Part shown: positions 1 through 14,600 of the stretch, piece after piece
How positions within the stretch are numbered: the stretch's first letter is position 1
How the letters are laid out: every line of letters starts with the position of its first letter
Source of the DNA: Ahaetulla prasina
Lineage: Eukaryota; Chordata; Lepidosauria; Squamata; Colubridae
Length of the DNA stretch: 64,000 nucleotides
Assembly: GCF_028640845.1 (NCBI RefSeq)
Contig: NC_080539.1
Span: 179,255,459 to 179,319,458 of the forward strand
Direction of reading: 5' to 3'
Position numbers and translations under genes: made by a program
The notes under the pieces: model-generated
Databases searched by the model: none
What the model was told of the DNA's origin: nothing
What the model saw: the letters and a program-made list of their open reading frames with translations, nothing else

Positions 1-305
1 AAGCAAATACAGCAACTAAGGTGTTACTCAGTGATCTTGGTTTTATTTTCATTAATATCTAAACTTTTCTCACTAATTATTGCTATATTATCACACTATT
101 CATAAAATAAAAAAATATTTATAATTCCCACATTCATAAGGGTGTTTTGGGTCAATTGGTGGAAGGAGGCAATGCCAAACTATTTCTGAAAATCCTTCCC
201 AAGAAAACTTAAAAATACATGTGAAATCTAGAAAATTAAAGTATGTTTCTTCTAAGCTATATGGATTGAGAACGATGTGTAAAATAAATATAAATACTTA
301 AGTAC
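1..305. other. PKHD1 intron downstream of exon 19, partial
   Basis: AT-rich intronic DNA following the exon 19 donor. Nothing else recognised. Confidence 0.7.
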
Positions 306-452
306 CTGCATCTTGGTTTGCATAGCCCCAAGGTCTCACCAGAAGTCTTCCTATACAATCCATGTCAGATTTAATCTGAATGTTTCTTGTCAGAAGCCCA
401 ACCTCTGCAGCCAGGAGAATCCATTGACCATCTTCTAATCTATGGGAATGCC
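306..452 (-). CDS. PKHD1: PKHD1 window exon 19: end of second G8 domain
   Basis: 147 nt, phase 1 in and out. Acceptor TGATCTCTGCAG|GGCAT, donor GCAG|GTACT. It encodes [38 protein letters not shown] and [23 protein letters not shown] is the closing strand pair of the second G8. The following exons, in the second beta-helix region, lie beyond position 1. Confidence 0.95.
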
Positions 453-3400
453 CTGCAGAGATCAAAATGTCAGAAAACAATAGAAGTGGAACAGGTTTAA
501 TAAAACAAACATGGGATCTCTACTAATTCTTCCCTTATGAAAATAGTTCATATATCCAGGCTATGTACAGTAGGAGTTCATAATTTATTGCAATCATTTG
601 GAAAGATTAATTTACTTTAATATCACTTTTAGCAACATTATTTTCTCCTTATTTCATATAACAATCACTGATGCAGAGAATAACATATCAGAAGTAGGGA
701 GTATAGTACCTCAGCTGTTTTTTGATCAAATATTTTAGAAGCCTAAATTAGTTCGATAGCATCTCAAATTTAAAAGAGGTTAAATATAAGGTCAGAGTTT
801 ATTGCACCTACCTAAAATTTTGCAAGCATTTGTAATTCTATTAGTATGAGAGCAGCTAAATACAAAAATAATTGAGACAATTCATTCATTGTATAAGTAC
901 TGATTGCCCACTTAAATGTCTTAAGAAGCAATACCAGCCCTTAAACTAAGTTGAGAGGCAAAGATACAAAATGGGAATGAGATCGTACCTGTTGGTCCAG
1001 TATATGTTGATTATAGTTTCTGTAGAGAAACCTAATGTATCTCTGCCTATGGCTTGTAATATCTTCTAAAATTATTCAACCACTGTGCCAAAAGAACATA
1101 ATTAGAACAGATTTTATATCACTTCAGTGATGGCTGGATTAAACTAGGTGGTACTATACATCACTGAGGATTGCCTACATTTAGAATCTAGATCAGGGGT
1201 GTCAAACTTGATTTCACTGAGGGCTACATCAGGGTTGTGTTTGACCTTGGGAGGTAGGCGTGGCCAGGGTGGGTGTGGCCAGCTTGATGTCACTCATGTC
1301 TGGGGTGCCTGTGGTGGCCCAAGCGCTCTGCCAGTGAAAATGGGCTCCCAAGCTCCATTTTTGACTGCCACGGCCTCCTGCAGAGGGTTGCAGGAGGCCA
1401 TGGCTATTAAAAACAGAGCTCGGGAGCCTATTTTTGCTGGCAGAAGCACCGCAGGCCAGTCCTTTGCTGTTTTTTCCATGTTGGCCCCATGGGCCAGATC
1501 TAAGTACCCCATGGGCCAGATCCAGCCCCTGGGCCTTGAGTTTGACACCCCTGGTCTAGATGCACATACTGTAGTCTTCCCTGCAACATTCTGGGTACAA
1601 CACTGTACATTCATAGCCTCTACATGTAAACTTAAAATCAGTACATAGTACTTGGGTCAGGACTCCAATCCTTGCCCTTCCAGACACAAATGTCTATTTC
1701 AACTGATTGTCTTCATAAGATTAACTACCTTATGAATAACTTGTAATTCCCATTTTGTTACTTAATTAAAGCAATGAAAATGTTAAGGCACCCTAGAAAG
1801 AAAACACTATTGAATAATGGCAAGTTTGTTGAGGAAAATAATGAATGTTAGGTAGCGTTTAATGTGCCAAAAAAATCATGATATAATCTAAGCAAAGGAG
1901 ACAAATTGCATACCAATATGTCTATGGAGAAGATGTTCACGGATCCTAATGCTACGATTGTTAATTTTTTCTAAAGTGATTATTTCAGCTTGATGGGCTT
2001 CATATGAAGAGGAACTGACAACAATACTGTCCCCTGGATGCCAGTCCAAAAGATCTTGCACCATAAACCTGTAAAGAATGTGAGATGAAGACATATTTAG
2101 AAGTGTAGCACTCGTGTTTCTCCTGGAATAATTAACGAAACTGAACTATAATTAAGGAAAATAATGTGTGAACAAATTTGCCCTCACAGTACCAGCAAGG
2201 TAATGAACAAAGTTCTGGAAGGCTGAGGAGTTGAAGGCATTGTTTTACAGTGGTTCAGCTCCTTCCATTCTGTGTTGCTGGGGAAGAAAAGGTTGACTTG
2301 GTGGCCTTTGATTTATGGGATGCCAAAGAGGTCAGTCTTGTCTCCCCTGCTTTTCAATATCTACAGCAAATAAAGCCTCTGGAAAGATTCATTCATTGGT
2401 TTCAGGTGTTGTATCATCAATAAGCTAATGCAGTGAAATCCATTTTTTTTTACTACCAGTTCTGTGGGTGTGGCTTGGTGGGCATGGTGTAGCTTGGTGG
2501 GCTTAGCTTGGGGGGTATGGCAAGGGAAGGATACTGCAAAATCCCCATTCCCACCCCACTCCAGGGGAAGGATATTGCAAAATCCCCATTCCCTCCCCAC
2601 TCGTGGTGGAAGGATATTGCAAAATATCCATTCTGGGGCCAGCCAGAACTGCTCAAAATTTCCGCTACTGGTTTTCCAGAACTTGTCAGAACCTGTTGGA
2701 TTTCACCCCTGGGCTAATGACATCCAACTGGACATTGCCACCCTGGGCTATAGAGGAGATGATATTGATTCAGTTTCTCAGTGCCTGGATCCCGTCAGTT
2801 TTGATAGGAGAAAAAACATCAAAATGGAATCTTGAAAATCTGAAATTTCTACAAATGCACCAAGGTCTTTTATCTCCACCAAAAGTTACTTTCTCTGGCC
2901 AACTTCTTCTCATCTAATTTAATCAAGCAGGATAAACCTCTGCACATCCCACATTTTCAAATAATTTGTGGGGCTGAAGCAAGAGGAAAATTGCTTGTTT
3001 GTTTTACCTCCCTATGGAGATCATGCTGGCTCCTTCTCTACTGGTTTTCTGCAAGCTCCTAAACATGTTTCCAGAGACCTTTTTCAGAGAGCCTTTTCCT
3101 GATTTGAATTCTTGTTGCCATCTTTTTGTACCTTTGCTGTAGTTTTCAATTGTATATGGTTTTGTATTATATTATATTTTTATGTGTGTGACATCAAAAG
3201 TTATTTTTAACATGGTGGCATACAAATAAGTTTAATTCAGAATCATTGTGAAATGTTACCAGAAAGGTTCTACCATGTCCTGAATTTACTCTTGTGGAGG
3301 GGGAAGGTGGGGCTTTAAAAAGAAACAAAAAGTAAAAATAAAAAAGAGCTTCCTTATTACCTATAATTTTTTTTTTATTTACATTTATATCCCGCCCTTC

Positions 3401-6400
3401 TCCGAAGACTTTAACACCTACCTTTCATTTCCAGGTGCAACATCATTTCCAAGATGTGTCCATGACTTCTTGGTATATGCACTGTGCAACTGCAACTTCC
3501 CAAAAACACCTTGAAAAAAAGGAGAAGAAACTAGCCATGATTCAAAAGATGCTAATCTTTGCAAGATGTTCAACATACTAGGGAGGACTTCTCAGCTGTG
3601 CCAGAGATGTACTCATCCAAGCCATTTTGTACTGATGGAGATTGTTTGGACACTTCATAAAGTTTCCAAGGTACTTTCCTTAAAGATTACATTAGGAAGA
3701 TTCCAACTCTAGCAAAAGGGTGAACTGGCTTTCTGGATTACTGTATGACCCATATGCTCATCAAAGTCATACCAACATTAGAATAGGAAAATGATGACTT
3801 CCTTGTGGGACTAAACACCTTGAAAAAGATAGCATATTGTTTATTTATTTATTTATTTTGTCGAGTACATATTAAATAATATATATAAGTATAAGCATGA
3901 ATTGAATACATAAAATGAATACAATTAAAGGGAACATTAGGACAGGGACGGTAGGCACACTGGTGCTCTTATGCACACCCCTTACAGACCTCTTAGGAAG
4001 GGGGTGAGGTCAACAGTAGCCAGTCTAAGGTTAAAATTTTGTGGGTTTGGGAATGAAACCACAGAGTCAGGTAGTGCATTCCAGGCATTGACCACTCTGT
4101 TGCTGAAGTCGTATTTTCTGCAATCGCGTTTGGAGCGGTTCACTTGAAGTTTGTATCTATTGTGTGCTCGTGTATTGTTGTGGTTGAAGCTAAAGTAGTC
4201 ATTGACAGGAAGGACATTGTAGCAGATGATTTTATGAGCTATGCTCAGGTCATACCGAAGGCGGCGTAGTTCTAAATTTTCTAAACCCAGAATTTCAAGT
4301 CTGGTGGCATAAGGTATTTTGTTGCGAGCAGAGGAGTGGAGAACTCTTCTTGTGAAATATTTCTGGATGCGCTCAATTGTATTAATGTCCGATATGCAGT
4401 GCGGGTTCCAGACAGATGAGCTGTATTCGAGAACTGGTCTAGCAAATGTCTTGTATGCTCTGGTTAGTAGTGTAATCTTATCAGAGAAGAAGCTACGCAA
4501 GATTAGGTTTACAACTCTTTTTATGCCTTTTTGGTGATGTTATTACAGTGGGCTTTGGCACTTAGATCATCTGAGATGAGTACTCCAAGGTCCTTGACAG
4601 AGTCATATTTTTTTAGCTTGTATTTTGGGTTCTGATTCTTTTTGCCAATGTGTAAGACAGAGCATTTGTTGGTTGAGATTTGGAGTTGCCAATTTTTTGA
4701 CCATTCTGACACAAAGTCAAGGTCTTTTTGAAGGGTAGCAGCATTGTTGGTAGTGTTAAATAGTTTAACATCATTGGCGAAGAGAACGCAGTTACTTATG
4801 ATATGATCACAAAGGTCATTTATGTATAATATGAAGAGTGTTGGTCTTAGAACGCTGCCTTGGGGAACACTGCTATTAACAGGTGCAGGATTTGATAGGG
4901 TGCTGTCTAGTTTGACCACTTGTTGCCTGTTTGACAGGAATGCAGTTATCCAATTATGGAGGGGTCCGGAGATGTCATAGGATTTTAGTTTTAGAAGTAG
5001 TTTGTCATGTACTATGAATCAAAGGCTTTATAGAAGTCTATGTAAATTGTATCTAGAATTAGAATTAGAATAGATTTTTTTTTACTGGCCAAGTGTGATT
5101 GGACACACAAGGAATTTTGTCTTGGCGCATATGCTCTCAGTGTACATTAAAGAAAAGATACCTTCATCAAGGTACAACACTTACAATACTTAATGATAGT
5201 CATAGGTAAAAATTTAACACTTAATGATACAACACTTAATAATAGTCATAGGCTACAATTAAGCAATCAGGAAACAATCAGTCTATTGCTTTGCCCTGAT
5301 CAAGATTTGTAGTTCATATGTTTTTGCAGTGTAGAAGTTGTAGATTACAGGATAATTTTTTTCTGAAACCAAATTGCTTATTAGAGAGTAGGTTGTTTGT
5401 TTCTAGGGGGAGGGTAATGGATTGGTTGATGATGGATTCCATTACGATGCAGCATAAAGAGATTGGTCTGTAATTTTCAATTAGGCTGGGGTCTAGTTGA
5501 AGATAGAGATGACCGTGGATAGTGACCATAGGTTGGGTATGGAGCTGGTCCTGAAAGATTTTTCAAAGATTATGCTTTGGGGTTCTGCTATAACAGTGGA
5601 AATCTTTTTTAAGAAGTATGCACATAATCCATCAGGTCCAATAGATAGAGATGGTTTCAGTCTAGGTAGTGCCTTTTCAACATTATCTTCTGTGAAATCT
5701 ATTTGTGTTAGATCGTTGTAGTCATTATTGGTACAACTAGGGAATGTTGGGCATGAGCCATTGCTGTTAACAAAGACTGAGCCAAAGAATGTGTTAAAGA
5801 GATTTGCTTTAACTGCTTCATCTTTGCATTCTTTACCATTAGATCTAATAGAAAAAATGAAAAAAGGGAGTATTTCTTATTTCAAATGAAAACCTTTTTA
5901 CTGGCCTATCACTTGGTACATTGATAAGCAAACTCTTTGATGCTGAAGGTAGCAAATAGTGCAGAATGGGGGATTGGAGCTTGTAGATATGCATATTCAC
6001 AAAGTCTCCATCAGAACTACCTAATTTACAAGCCAGGTGCATGATCAGAATACCTATTATAACTCTGTTTCAATCCTTTTCCTGCATGTTTATGGAGAAG
6101 ACCTCTCTTGTAGGAATGTAAATTAATCTGCCTTCCATGCTTCCACAGTGGTCTAAAGTCTCTTCCTAAATACACATATAAACTTCTCCCAACATATACA
6201 AATACACAAATTCCCTGTCCTCTTCCCCCATCTTTCTCAATTGCATTCAATGTGTTATGTAAATTCATCTGAGGACAGAATATATGCCTTAAACACCCTA
6301 TTCTTCCAAAAGTTACTAACAAATCTACCAAACAACTGATGGACAGGTTGTTGTGAGATATACCCAGTGGTAGGATTCAAATAATTTAACAACTAGTGAT

Positions 6401-9400
6401 TTCTTCCAACAACCAGTTCATCAAACTGCTCAGAAAGTTAACAACCGGTTCTCCCGAAGTGGTGCAAACTGGCTGAATCCCACCGCTGGATATACCGCAC
6501 ACTCAGCACAGTCAAAGAAGCATCAGTAGATTAGAAATCAGAAAGGGCACAAATATATTGTTGGCTGTGGGGAAAAAATGCTTAAATGTTTTCACGTTGC
6601 TTCAGGTTGTCCACTTTTGACTTAGCAATTAAAATGCAGACACTATTTAACAAAACAGACAATTGTTGATTTATGCTAAGCATAGAATATTTTCAATCAA
6701 GGTTTTCCCAGGCCCCATTGAGGAATTCAGAAGATGGTATCCATACCAATGGTTCCAGCACCAACTTTCAAACCATTCAATCGATCACAATTTACTCTCT
6801 CAGATGCCCGAAGGAGAATGTGTACCTTTCTACTTTCTTCTAATGGATGCTGCAGTGTGCCTAATGGGAAATTGATGAACATTAATTAATTTGTACGATA
6901 CATTGGTTTCTCCCCTTTTACATATTAAACATTTATCCAAGACAACTTATATAAAAGTATGAATACACATACATGTAAATAAGAGCCCAATAAAATAAAA
7001 GCATAAATATTAACATGGCAGTATTCAAACATCACAAAACGCATAGCAAGAACAAGCTAAACCAAGTACAACAATAATATTAACATGCATGTTCCTTCTA
7101 CTTCCAGCAAGCAATTAATTGTCAAAGGCCTGCCCAAGTACCTGTGGCTTTCAGGGCCCATCTTACTGTTAAAATCAAGTTAAATCAACATTCTCCAGTG
7201 AAAACATTTGAGCATTAATAATATCTCAACAGTGAACTAATTTGCCAAAAAAAATTTCAGTGAAGCAAAAAAAGATCATGCTTTTATTTTACATACTAAA
7301 GTTAAAAACACTGGGTTTTACAATAATACCAAGCATTTATTCTACTGCAGGATAGAATTTATGCTATGCAAATTTCATTCAGAAACTCAGAAACCTTTTT
7401 TTTTCATAGCAGGAACACATTTTTTTTCCAGCTCTTATTTTATGGGATTTTGTCACATAGATTTTGTGATCTTGTCTATGTCCTATTCTAAATCAAATAA
7501 GCTCTGGCACTTGCATAACTCACCAGATTTCACTATGGTTTTTTTAAAAAAATGTATGCTATAAAATTTTACCATTGTTCCATCCCACAAGGTCAAGTTT
7601 ATCATCTTCATCCAAGGGAGCTGTAACAATTCTCATGTGATCTCAGTTATATGACGAGCGCTGGCACTGCGTGTTCATAACAGTGGCTGAAGACAGGGAA
7701 AGACAATCCTGTTTTTTCTTAACCAGAATAATCCAGATTACCAGGAGAAAGATAAACAGGGTAGGAGAAGGAAGAAGGAAGCTGTAGAAACTATAATTCT
7801 TGTCCAATAGAAAGCAGAGACAATGGGTTGAAACTTTCTTTTCAGGGAGGATAATGTTTCTTTTTTTTAAAAAATAATTCTTTGAATCTTTCCTTTCAGA
7901 ACAGATAATAATTCATTCTTAATTACTCTGGCTGTTCTGACACAGATATTTGTTTTGTTTAATAATTTCAGTTTTCCCAAATTTGTTTTAGAGGGGTTTT
8001 TTTTTCCAGTAGGGTAAGTGTGAAACAGAACTAGTTTAGTAGAGAGAAAAATAGTTAATCTCAAAAATATTTGGCATTTTTCATATATATCTATTTGTAC
8101 TAGTGTTCAATTAACATTTTGGAAAAATCACATCTCTTTCAGAGACACAACATCTAAAACCTAAATGAATTTTTCTGATGATATTAGAAACACAAGAAGA
8201 GAATAAAAAAGGAAACAAAGAGAGGATGGAAATAACTCTTATCTCTTAGAATGCAAAGTGAGCTGTATTCCAACTGTGAACCTATTTATTTCACCCAGGG
8301 TAGTTTACAGACTCAGAAGAAAATAGTCTAGCATGAAGCAGATACTTGAAGGAAAAAGTAGGGCAACTTCTGCCCTAGAGAAATGTAAGCAGAGTCCAGT
8401 AAGAGAGTTCAGCACTCCTTTAAAATTAGAGATTAAATCAATTATACAGCCCCAAACTGCAGCAGATGTAGAATTAAACAAAGAAATCTGTGTAGAATTA
8501 GCCATCATGCCACAATAATTTAATATTCAGAAAACATGCCTTTGGTGAGGAAAAGAGAAAGTGTAATATGCATCCACAAGAATTAATCTTAGCAACATTT
8601 AATGAGGTGTCTATGAAAATTAATCTTGTTATAGATACAACTAATCTTGATCCAAAACCAGGCAAATGATTCACACAAAGAGAGAAGATTGCCTGGAAAG
8701 AAAATCTGTCAATTTTTCTCCCCTTCCTAGGGATATTGGCTTTAAATGGAAAATATAACTCTATCCCAATCAGCACAGCAAATCTTGCTAAAGAAAACTC
8801 TGGGACTCATGGTATAAAAATAGTGATTTTGTTTTGTTTTGTTTTGTTTTGTTTTGTTTTGTTTTAGGCACCTGCCAAATATCTTGAAAAATTTTATAGC
8901 CGCACTGATTTTTTTTTTACATAGTTGTTGTGGCACTAGCATCTGCAGCACTGGAACAATGGATTGAGAAATAGAATTTCATGGAATATTTTGAATCGAG
9001 ACAATTCATTGCATAACAATTTGCAATTATTCAGCATGCTTCAGGATTCAAAATTCAGCTAGGTCCAGAGCATAGCTCCATCCTAATAAATAGTGATATC
9101 AGCATATGTTTTATAAACAAGAAACTGTCAAATAAGCCTGCTCCCAAAGCCCAGTTTTTCATGATTTCAGAATCACAACACCTCAATTTGCAGATACATA
9201 GTTTGTGACATAGCTTTAATAACATTATTTTAAAAACTGATAATGATAGAAAGCTGAAATTCAAAATATATGGAAGTTCTTTTTATGCCAATTGATTACT
9301 TCATGTCATCAAATTGTTGTTGACTCTTGGTGACCATATTGATAGATTTTCTCTATGATGATCTGTCCCTAAGCAGCTCTTCCAATGGTTCACCCATTAC

Positions 9401-11524
9401 CACAGTAACAAAGTCCATCCACAAAGCTACTTGGTGATCTTTTTCCTTCTAACTTTCCCAGTATTAGAGTATTTTCTAAATAACCAGGTTTTCACATAAT
9501 GTGCCTGAATTATGATAATTTGAGCTTGCTGATTTGCATATGGAGTGAGAACTCTTGGTTGATTTATTTGATGATAATAATAATAATAACAATCTAATAC
9601 TCTAATCCATTCATTTGTTTTCTTGTAATGAGACAAGACTATATCCCCCTAATGCATTGATGCTTTTGAATGTTGGGTGTTGTGGAAGACTCCTGAGAAT
9701 ACCATGGACAGACAAGAAAACAAACAAATGGATCACAGAACCACTAAATCCAGAGCCACAAATGACCAGATTCAAATTATTTCACTTGGCCTTGAGGAGA
9801 TTGGATCAGTTTTGAAAACAGTTGACCTTCTCACAAAATTCTTCAGGACTTTGGGACAAGCCACTTTTGTAAACTTAATATAGGAAACTTATCCAGGTCA
9901 TTCTCATGTTTTTCTTATTTGTATATCCCTTTTAATTTGATGTTATCAAACATTATCTGCCCAGCCTACAAAAGAAATACCACTCTTGTTTTTTTACATG
10001 TTCAGATTTTTACTTTTTAAAGGAAGATTCAGCAATGTTCCGACATATGAAAAACTCCTTTGCCTAAAGAAAAATAATCTCTCTTGTTCCTTCTCTCACA
10101 CTCTCTCCACTTTGCCCCTGCCTGGCTAAAGCATATGGGGAGCCAGATTAATAATACCTTCTATAAGCAATTCTTACACTAGCTGACAGGTCATCAGATT
10201 ATCTTCAGAATAGTAACTAAATTTATTGCTTTTGCCCTTATTATCAGACCTTCAAACTGTTAAATGTTACCTTTCAATATATCTTTTTCTAAGTGTTTGC
10301 TTAATGTAGCATTTCTCAAATTTGGCAACTTCAAGTTGTGTGGACTTCAAGTCCCAGAATTCTATGGAGTAGAAGCCCACTTATCTTAAACTTCCAGGTT
10401 TGAGAAATAATGAGTTTCAAGGAGTCTGTTATCTTCTGGTAAGTGTGGTCCAATTTCTGAAATAAATGTGTAAATGTGCATGCATGTGCAGTAGTATATA
10501 TGTGCAATACATATATGTGTGTGTATATATACATGTATACACACATACACAGGGAACTGAGTCACAAGGAATGTTTTTAATTTAGGATTTATCTTTTCTT
10601 CCAGACAAATGCTGTCTTCCAGATTCTAACGTATTCCATCATCCTAGAGTCAATGGGAGGTGGGGAAGAGTAATACTAATATACCCATTGCTTTATTTCA
10701 ACCATGGACTCAATTGTATCAGAGTTAAAACACTTGCAGTATTCCTGGCTAAACAGTCTAGCAGTGTTGTACAATTCTAATAGACCACTGCACTGTGGTA
10801 TCCAGTTCTTCAGAGAGATAACAGCCAACTGGCAGTCAATGAAGCTAACTAGGGACCAAAGGGAAAATGACTAAAAAGCTACCATATTCCCTGATCCCAG
10901 GCACTATTGGGTCATCTCCAGTACAACGGGTGCTGAAGCACACATATTTTATACAACTAGCAGCTGTCCTCTGGATGCTGTTGGCTTAAAACAGAGAACA
11001 CTTTTTGAAGAGTAACTCATTTTAACTCACTCTAACAGACTAGCTCATTCAAGTATACTGTGACTCTATAGTCAACCCTGAAACAATTAAAAAAAAGAAA
11101 AGAATTGAACCTGGAAGATGATCTCTCTCTCCCCCACTGCCTCCCTCCCCCTCTCTATCTCTCTATCTGTTAAAGTTTAGATATTTCCAGGTTTTACAAG
11201 TTGATTCTGTAAAACTGTTTCCACTTTGCACTACTAATCTGTACTGTGTCTAGTCCAATAAAAATGGGTTATAAAAACATATTTCTGGATTCCCAGATAT
11301 GTGAAATAATTCGTGTACATCTGTCATCTAGCATTTTTGAGAGAATAACTATTGATGCTCTAAACAAATATACCAGAAGTTCTTAGTACCTGAACTATGA
11401 TTACTAATTATGCATCTTTTAAATTTTTTTAATGAACATAGCTTCCTTGATACCTCATTAAGAAGTCCTGTTAAACTATTACCTCATTATAAGGTAAAAT
11501 AAATAGATAGATAGATAGATAGAT

Positions 11525-11623
<99 letters not shown>

Positions 11624-14600
11624 AAAAGTAAAAACAAAAGTTGAACATCAGCAACTACAAAGTTGCAAGGTGTATTTCTTTCATTCCCTTTATAGTATAA
11701 ATGAAAAGACAATTTTTACAGTTGAAATAATGATGGTTAAGATGTGCTAGAATTAGAGATTTCTATAAGAAGAATAATCTGAGTTTTAAAATTTAAATGT
11801 AATAAGCTATGAATAATAGTACAATAAATTATGAATACTAATATGTATTAGTCTGAATACTACCTGAAGTTAAATATGGTAATCCATGCTACAACACAAT
11901 AACTCTTCTGTTTAAACATTCCAGTTACAGTGATTTTTATTCTATCTACCTATGACAAGTATGTCCTGTCCACTGATTCTTGACATATTAATAAGTAATA
12001 CACTGTAACACATCCATGGCAGGTCTAGAGTGGGTTGAATGATAGCTATATTCAGTAGCTTGAATATGTCATTTCACAGTTATAGAGATAGCCAAAGACT
12101 GCTATCTACTTTATAAGATAAGTGAAGAGATGGAAACAGGTAGTACTCAAGCTGTTATCGTGGCCCTTTGGTTGGATACATTTTATTTATTTATTTATTT
12201 ATTTATTTGTCAAACACAACAGTATATATAAGTATAAGCATGAAATAACCATACAAATTGGATACAATCAAAGGGAACATTAGAACAGGAACGGTAGGCA
12301 CGCTGGTGCTCTTATGCACGCCCCTTACAGACCTCTTAGGAATGGGGTGAGGTCAATAGTAGTCAGTCTTTGGTTAAAGCTTTGGCGACTTTGGGAGGAG
12401 ACCACAGAGTCAGGTAGTGCATTCCAGGCATTAACAACTCTGTTACTGAAGTCATATTTTCTACAATCAAGATTGGAGCGGTTCACATTAAGTTTAAATC
12501 TATTGTGTGCTTGTGTATTGTTGCCATTGAAGCTGAAGTAGTCTTCGACAGGAAGGACATTGTAGCAGATGATTTTATGAGTTATCAGGTTCCAGACAGG
12601 TGAGCTGTATTCGAGAACTGGTCTACCAAATGTTTTGTATACTCTGGTTAGTAGTGTAATCTTTCTGGAGAAGAAGCTACACAAGATTAAGTTTACTATT
12701 CTTAAAGCCTTTTTGGCAATGTAGTTGCAGTGGGCTTTGGCACTTAGATTGTTTGATATGAAAACTCCAAGGTCTTTGACAAGGTGAGGGTCATTTACAA
12801 GGTAATGTCCATCAAGCTTGTACTTAATGTTTAGGTTCTTTTTTCCGATGTGTAAGACAGAGCATTTGTTGGTTGAGATTTGGAGTTGCCAAATTTTTGA
12901 CCATTCCGACACAAAGTCAAGGTCTTTTTGAAGGGTAGCTGCATTGTTGCTCAAGATTTCTTTCAACCAGAATAAATTGGTTTTTAAAGCCCAGGAATGT
13001 TACCTTTCTGGCAAACTTCCAGTTCTTCCTATAATAGTAATTTCCTTCATTTCCTCTTCCCAAACAGAGCCATGCAATCCTTAGTGAAAGTAGATCCTCT
13101 CATCTAGTTTTCCTTTCCGTGTCTTGATCCATTTCAGAGCCAACTCTTTCTCTCCATCTTCTTTAATTGCCAAAATGTTTCGAATTCCTAAACTGACTAT
13201 TTTTGCTCATTTTTCATAAATCCCTGTATTCTACCCCACCCTGAGATAATCTGAATGATAATCTTCAAATAATTCAGTTCTAAAATTCTGCACTGATTTC
13301 ACTGACGTGCAGCTTGCTTTCTTCTGGGTCACATGCAAAATTCATCCTATTTCGCCAAGAAACCAATAAAGAGTAAGTGTTCATGTGTTTCCTTCCATGT
13401 TAATCTATTGGGAAACACAGTCCCTGTAATAAATCTCTTCTGGACCCAAGCAGCTTTACAAAATTTATAAAGTGAGTCCTGTCTCCATCGACTCTTGGAT
13501 CTTAGCTGAGAAATTCTCCAAGGCTTTTAATTAAAACCGGGGAGGTTGGGATGGCAAGTTTCAAAACTATCTCTGAATCAAAGGAAAGGACCGACCCCAT
13601 TTTACTAATTACCAAGCCAGCTTTAATTCTTATACAGTACAATTAGAAGGGACCATTTAGGCCACGGAAGCCAACCTCTGTGCAGGAATCCAAATTAAAG
13701 CATCCTAGACAGATGGTTGTCCAGTCTCTGCTTGAACACATCTAATTAAGAAGAGCTCACCAAGCTCTCTGACCCGATGATTCCACTGTCAAACTGCTCT
13801 TCTTGTTAGAAGACTTTTTTTAAACATCAAATTAGAATCTGCTTTCTGTAATTCCAGTTATAACAGTTTCATTCTAGAAAGAGAGAGAACTGGCCTTGAC
13901 CTTCTATGTGACATCTTCCAATTATTTGAGGAGTGGTGTTATGTTCCTCCCACTTCTTCATTTTTTTGATCCTCAAGGCCAAACATCTTTCCCTATTTCT
14001 GTAGAGTTCTTACTTTCTTGTTCCCTGATCAACTTCATTACCTTTCTATGAACGTGTTCAGTTTCTTTGAATCTTTTGGAAACTATACTTTTCAGGTAGC
14101 ATTTCCTTTGTTTGTATCTCTGCTACACTTTTGTGATGGTATTTGGAAATTACCTTGGAGGTCAGGAGGAAGGGCTAGACAACAGTCTGATAAACAAAAT
14201 TAATTTGAGTCCAAAGGAAGAGAGGTAGCAAAAATGCTAACTTTTGGGAGAGTAAAAGTTAAGGATGGCAGGGGTACTTTCAGACTTGAAAGATTGATGT
14301 TGGCCTTGCAAAGTAGTCCAGACAAGAACAACCAAGAGTATTAGCTCTATCTTTACTGTAAAATTACATTAACATAATCTTACAAGCCTGGAAGTACCCC
14401 TATCATTCCTCACTTTTATTTTTCCCAAAACTCAGGATGATCCTTTCATCACCTCTCCTTCTTTGGACTCAAATTTGGTTCATTAGACCATTGTCTAAGT
14501 CAGGGGTCAGCAACCCGCAGCTCTGGAGCTCTGGAGCTCTGGAGCTCTGGAGCCACATGTGGCTCTTTCATCCCTCTACTGCGGCTCCCTGTTGCCCGTC

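Larger units (their letters stand above)
2069..3421. other. intron between PKHD1 exons 17 and 18
   Basis: 1,353 nt. Holds the hAT-like element 2431-2711 and a repeat fragment at 3378-3410. Nothing else recognised. Confidence 0.75.
3510..6746. other. intron between PKHD1 exons 16 and 17
   Basis: 3,237 nt, mostly a minus-strand CR1-type LINE (3840-5830) plus a small hAT-like element (6365-6488). 5831-6364 and 6489-6746 show nothing recognised. Confidence 0.75.

Noticed and set aside
11479..11712. Repeating SIYL peptide frame
   Set aside because: Translation of the (GATA)n microsatellite.
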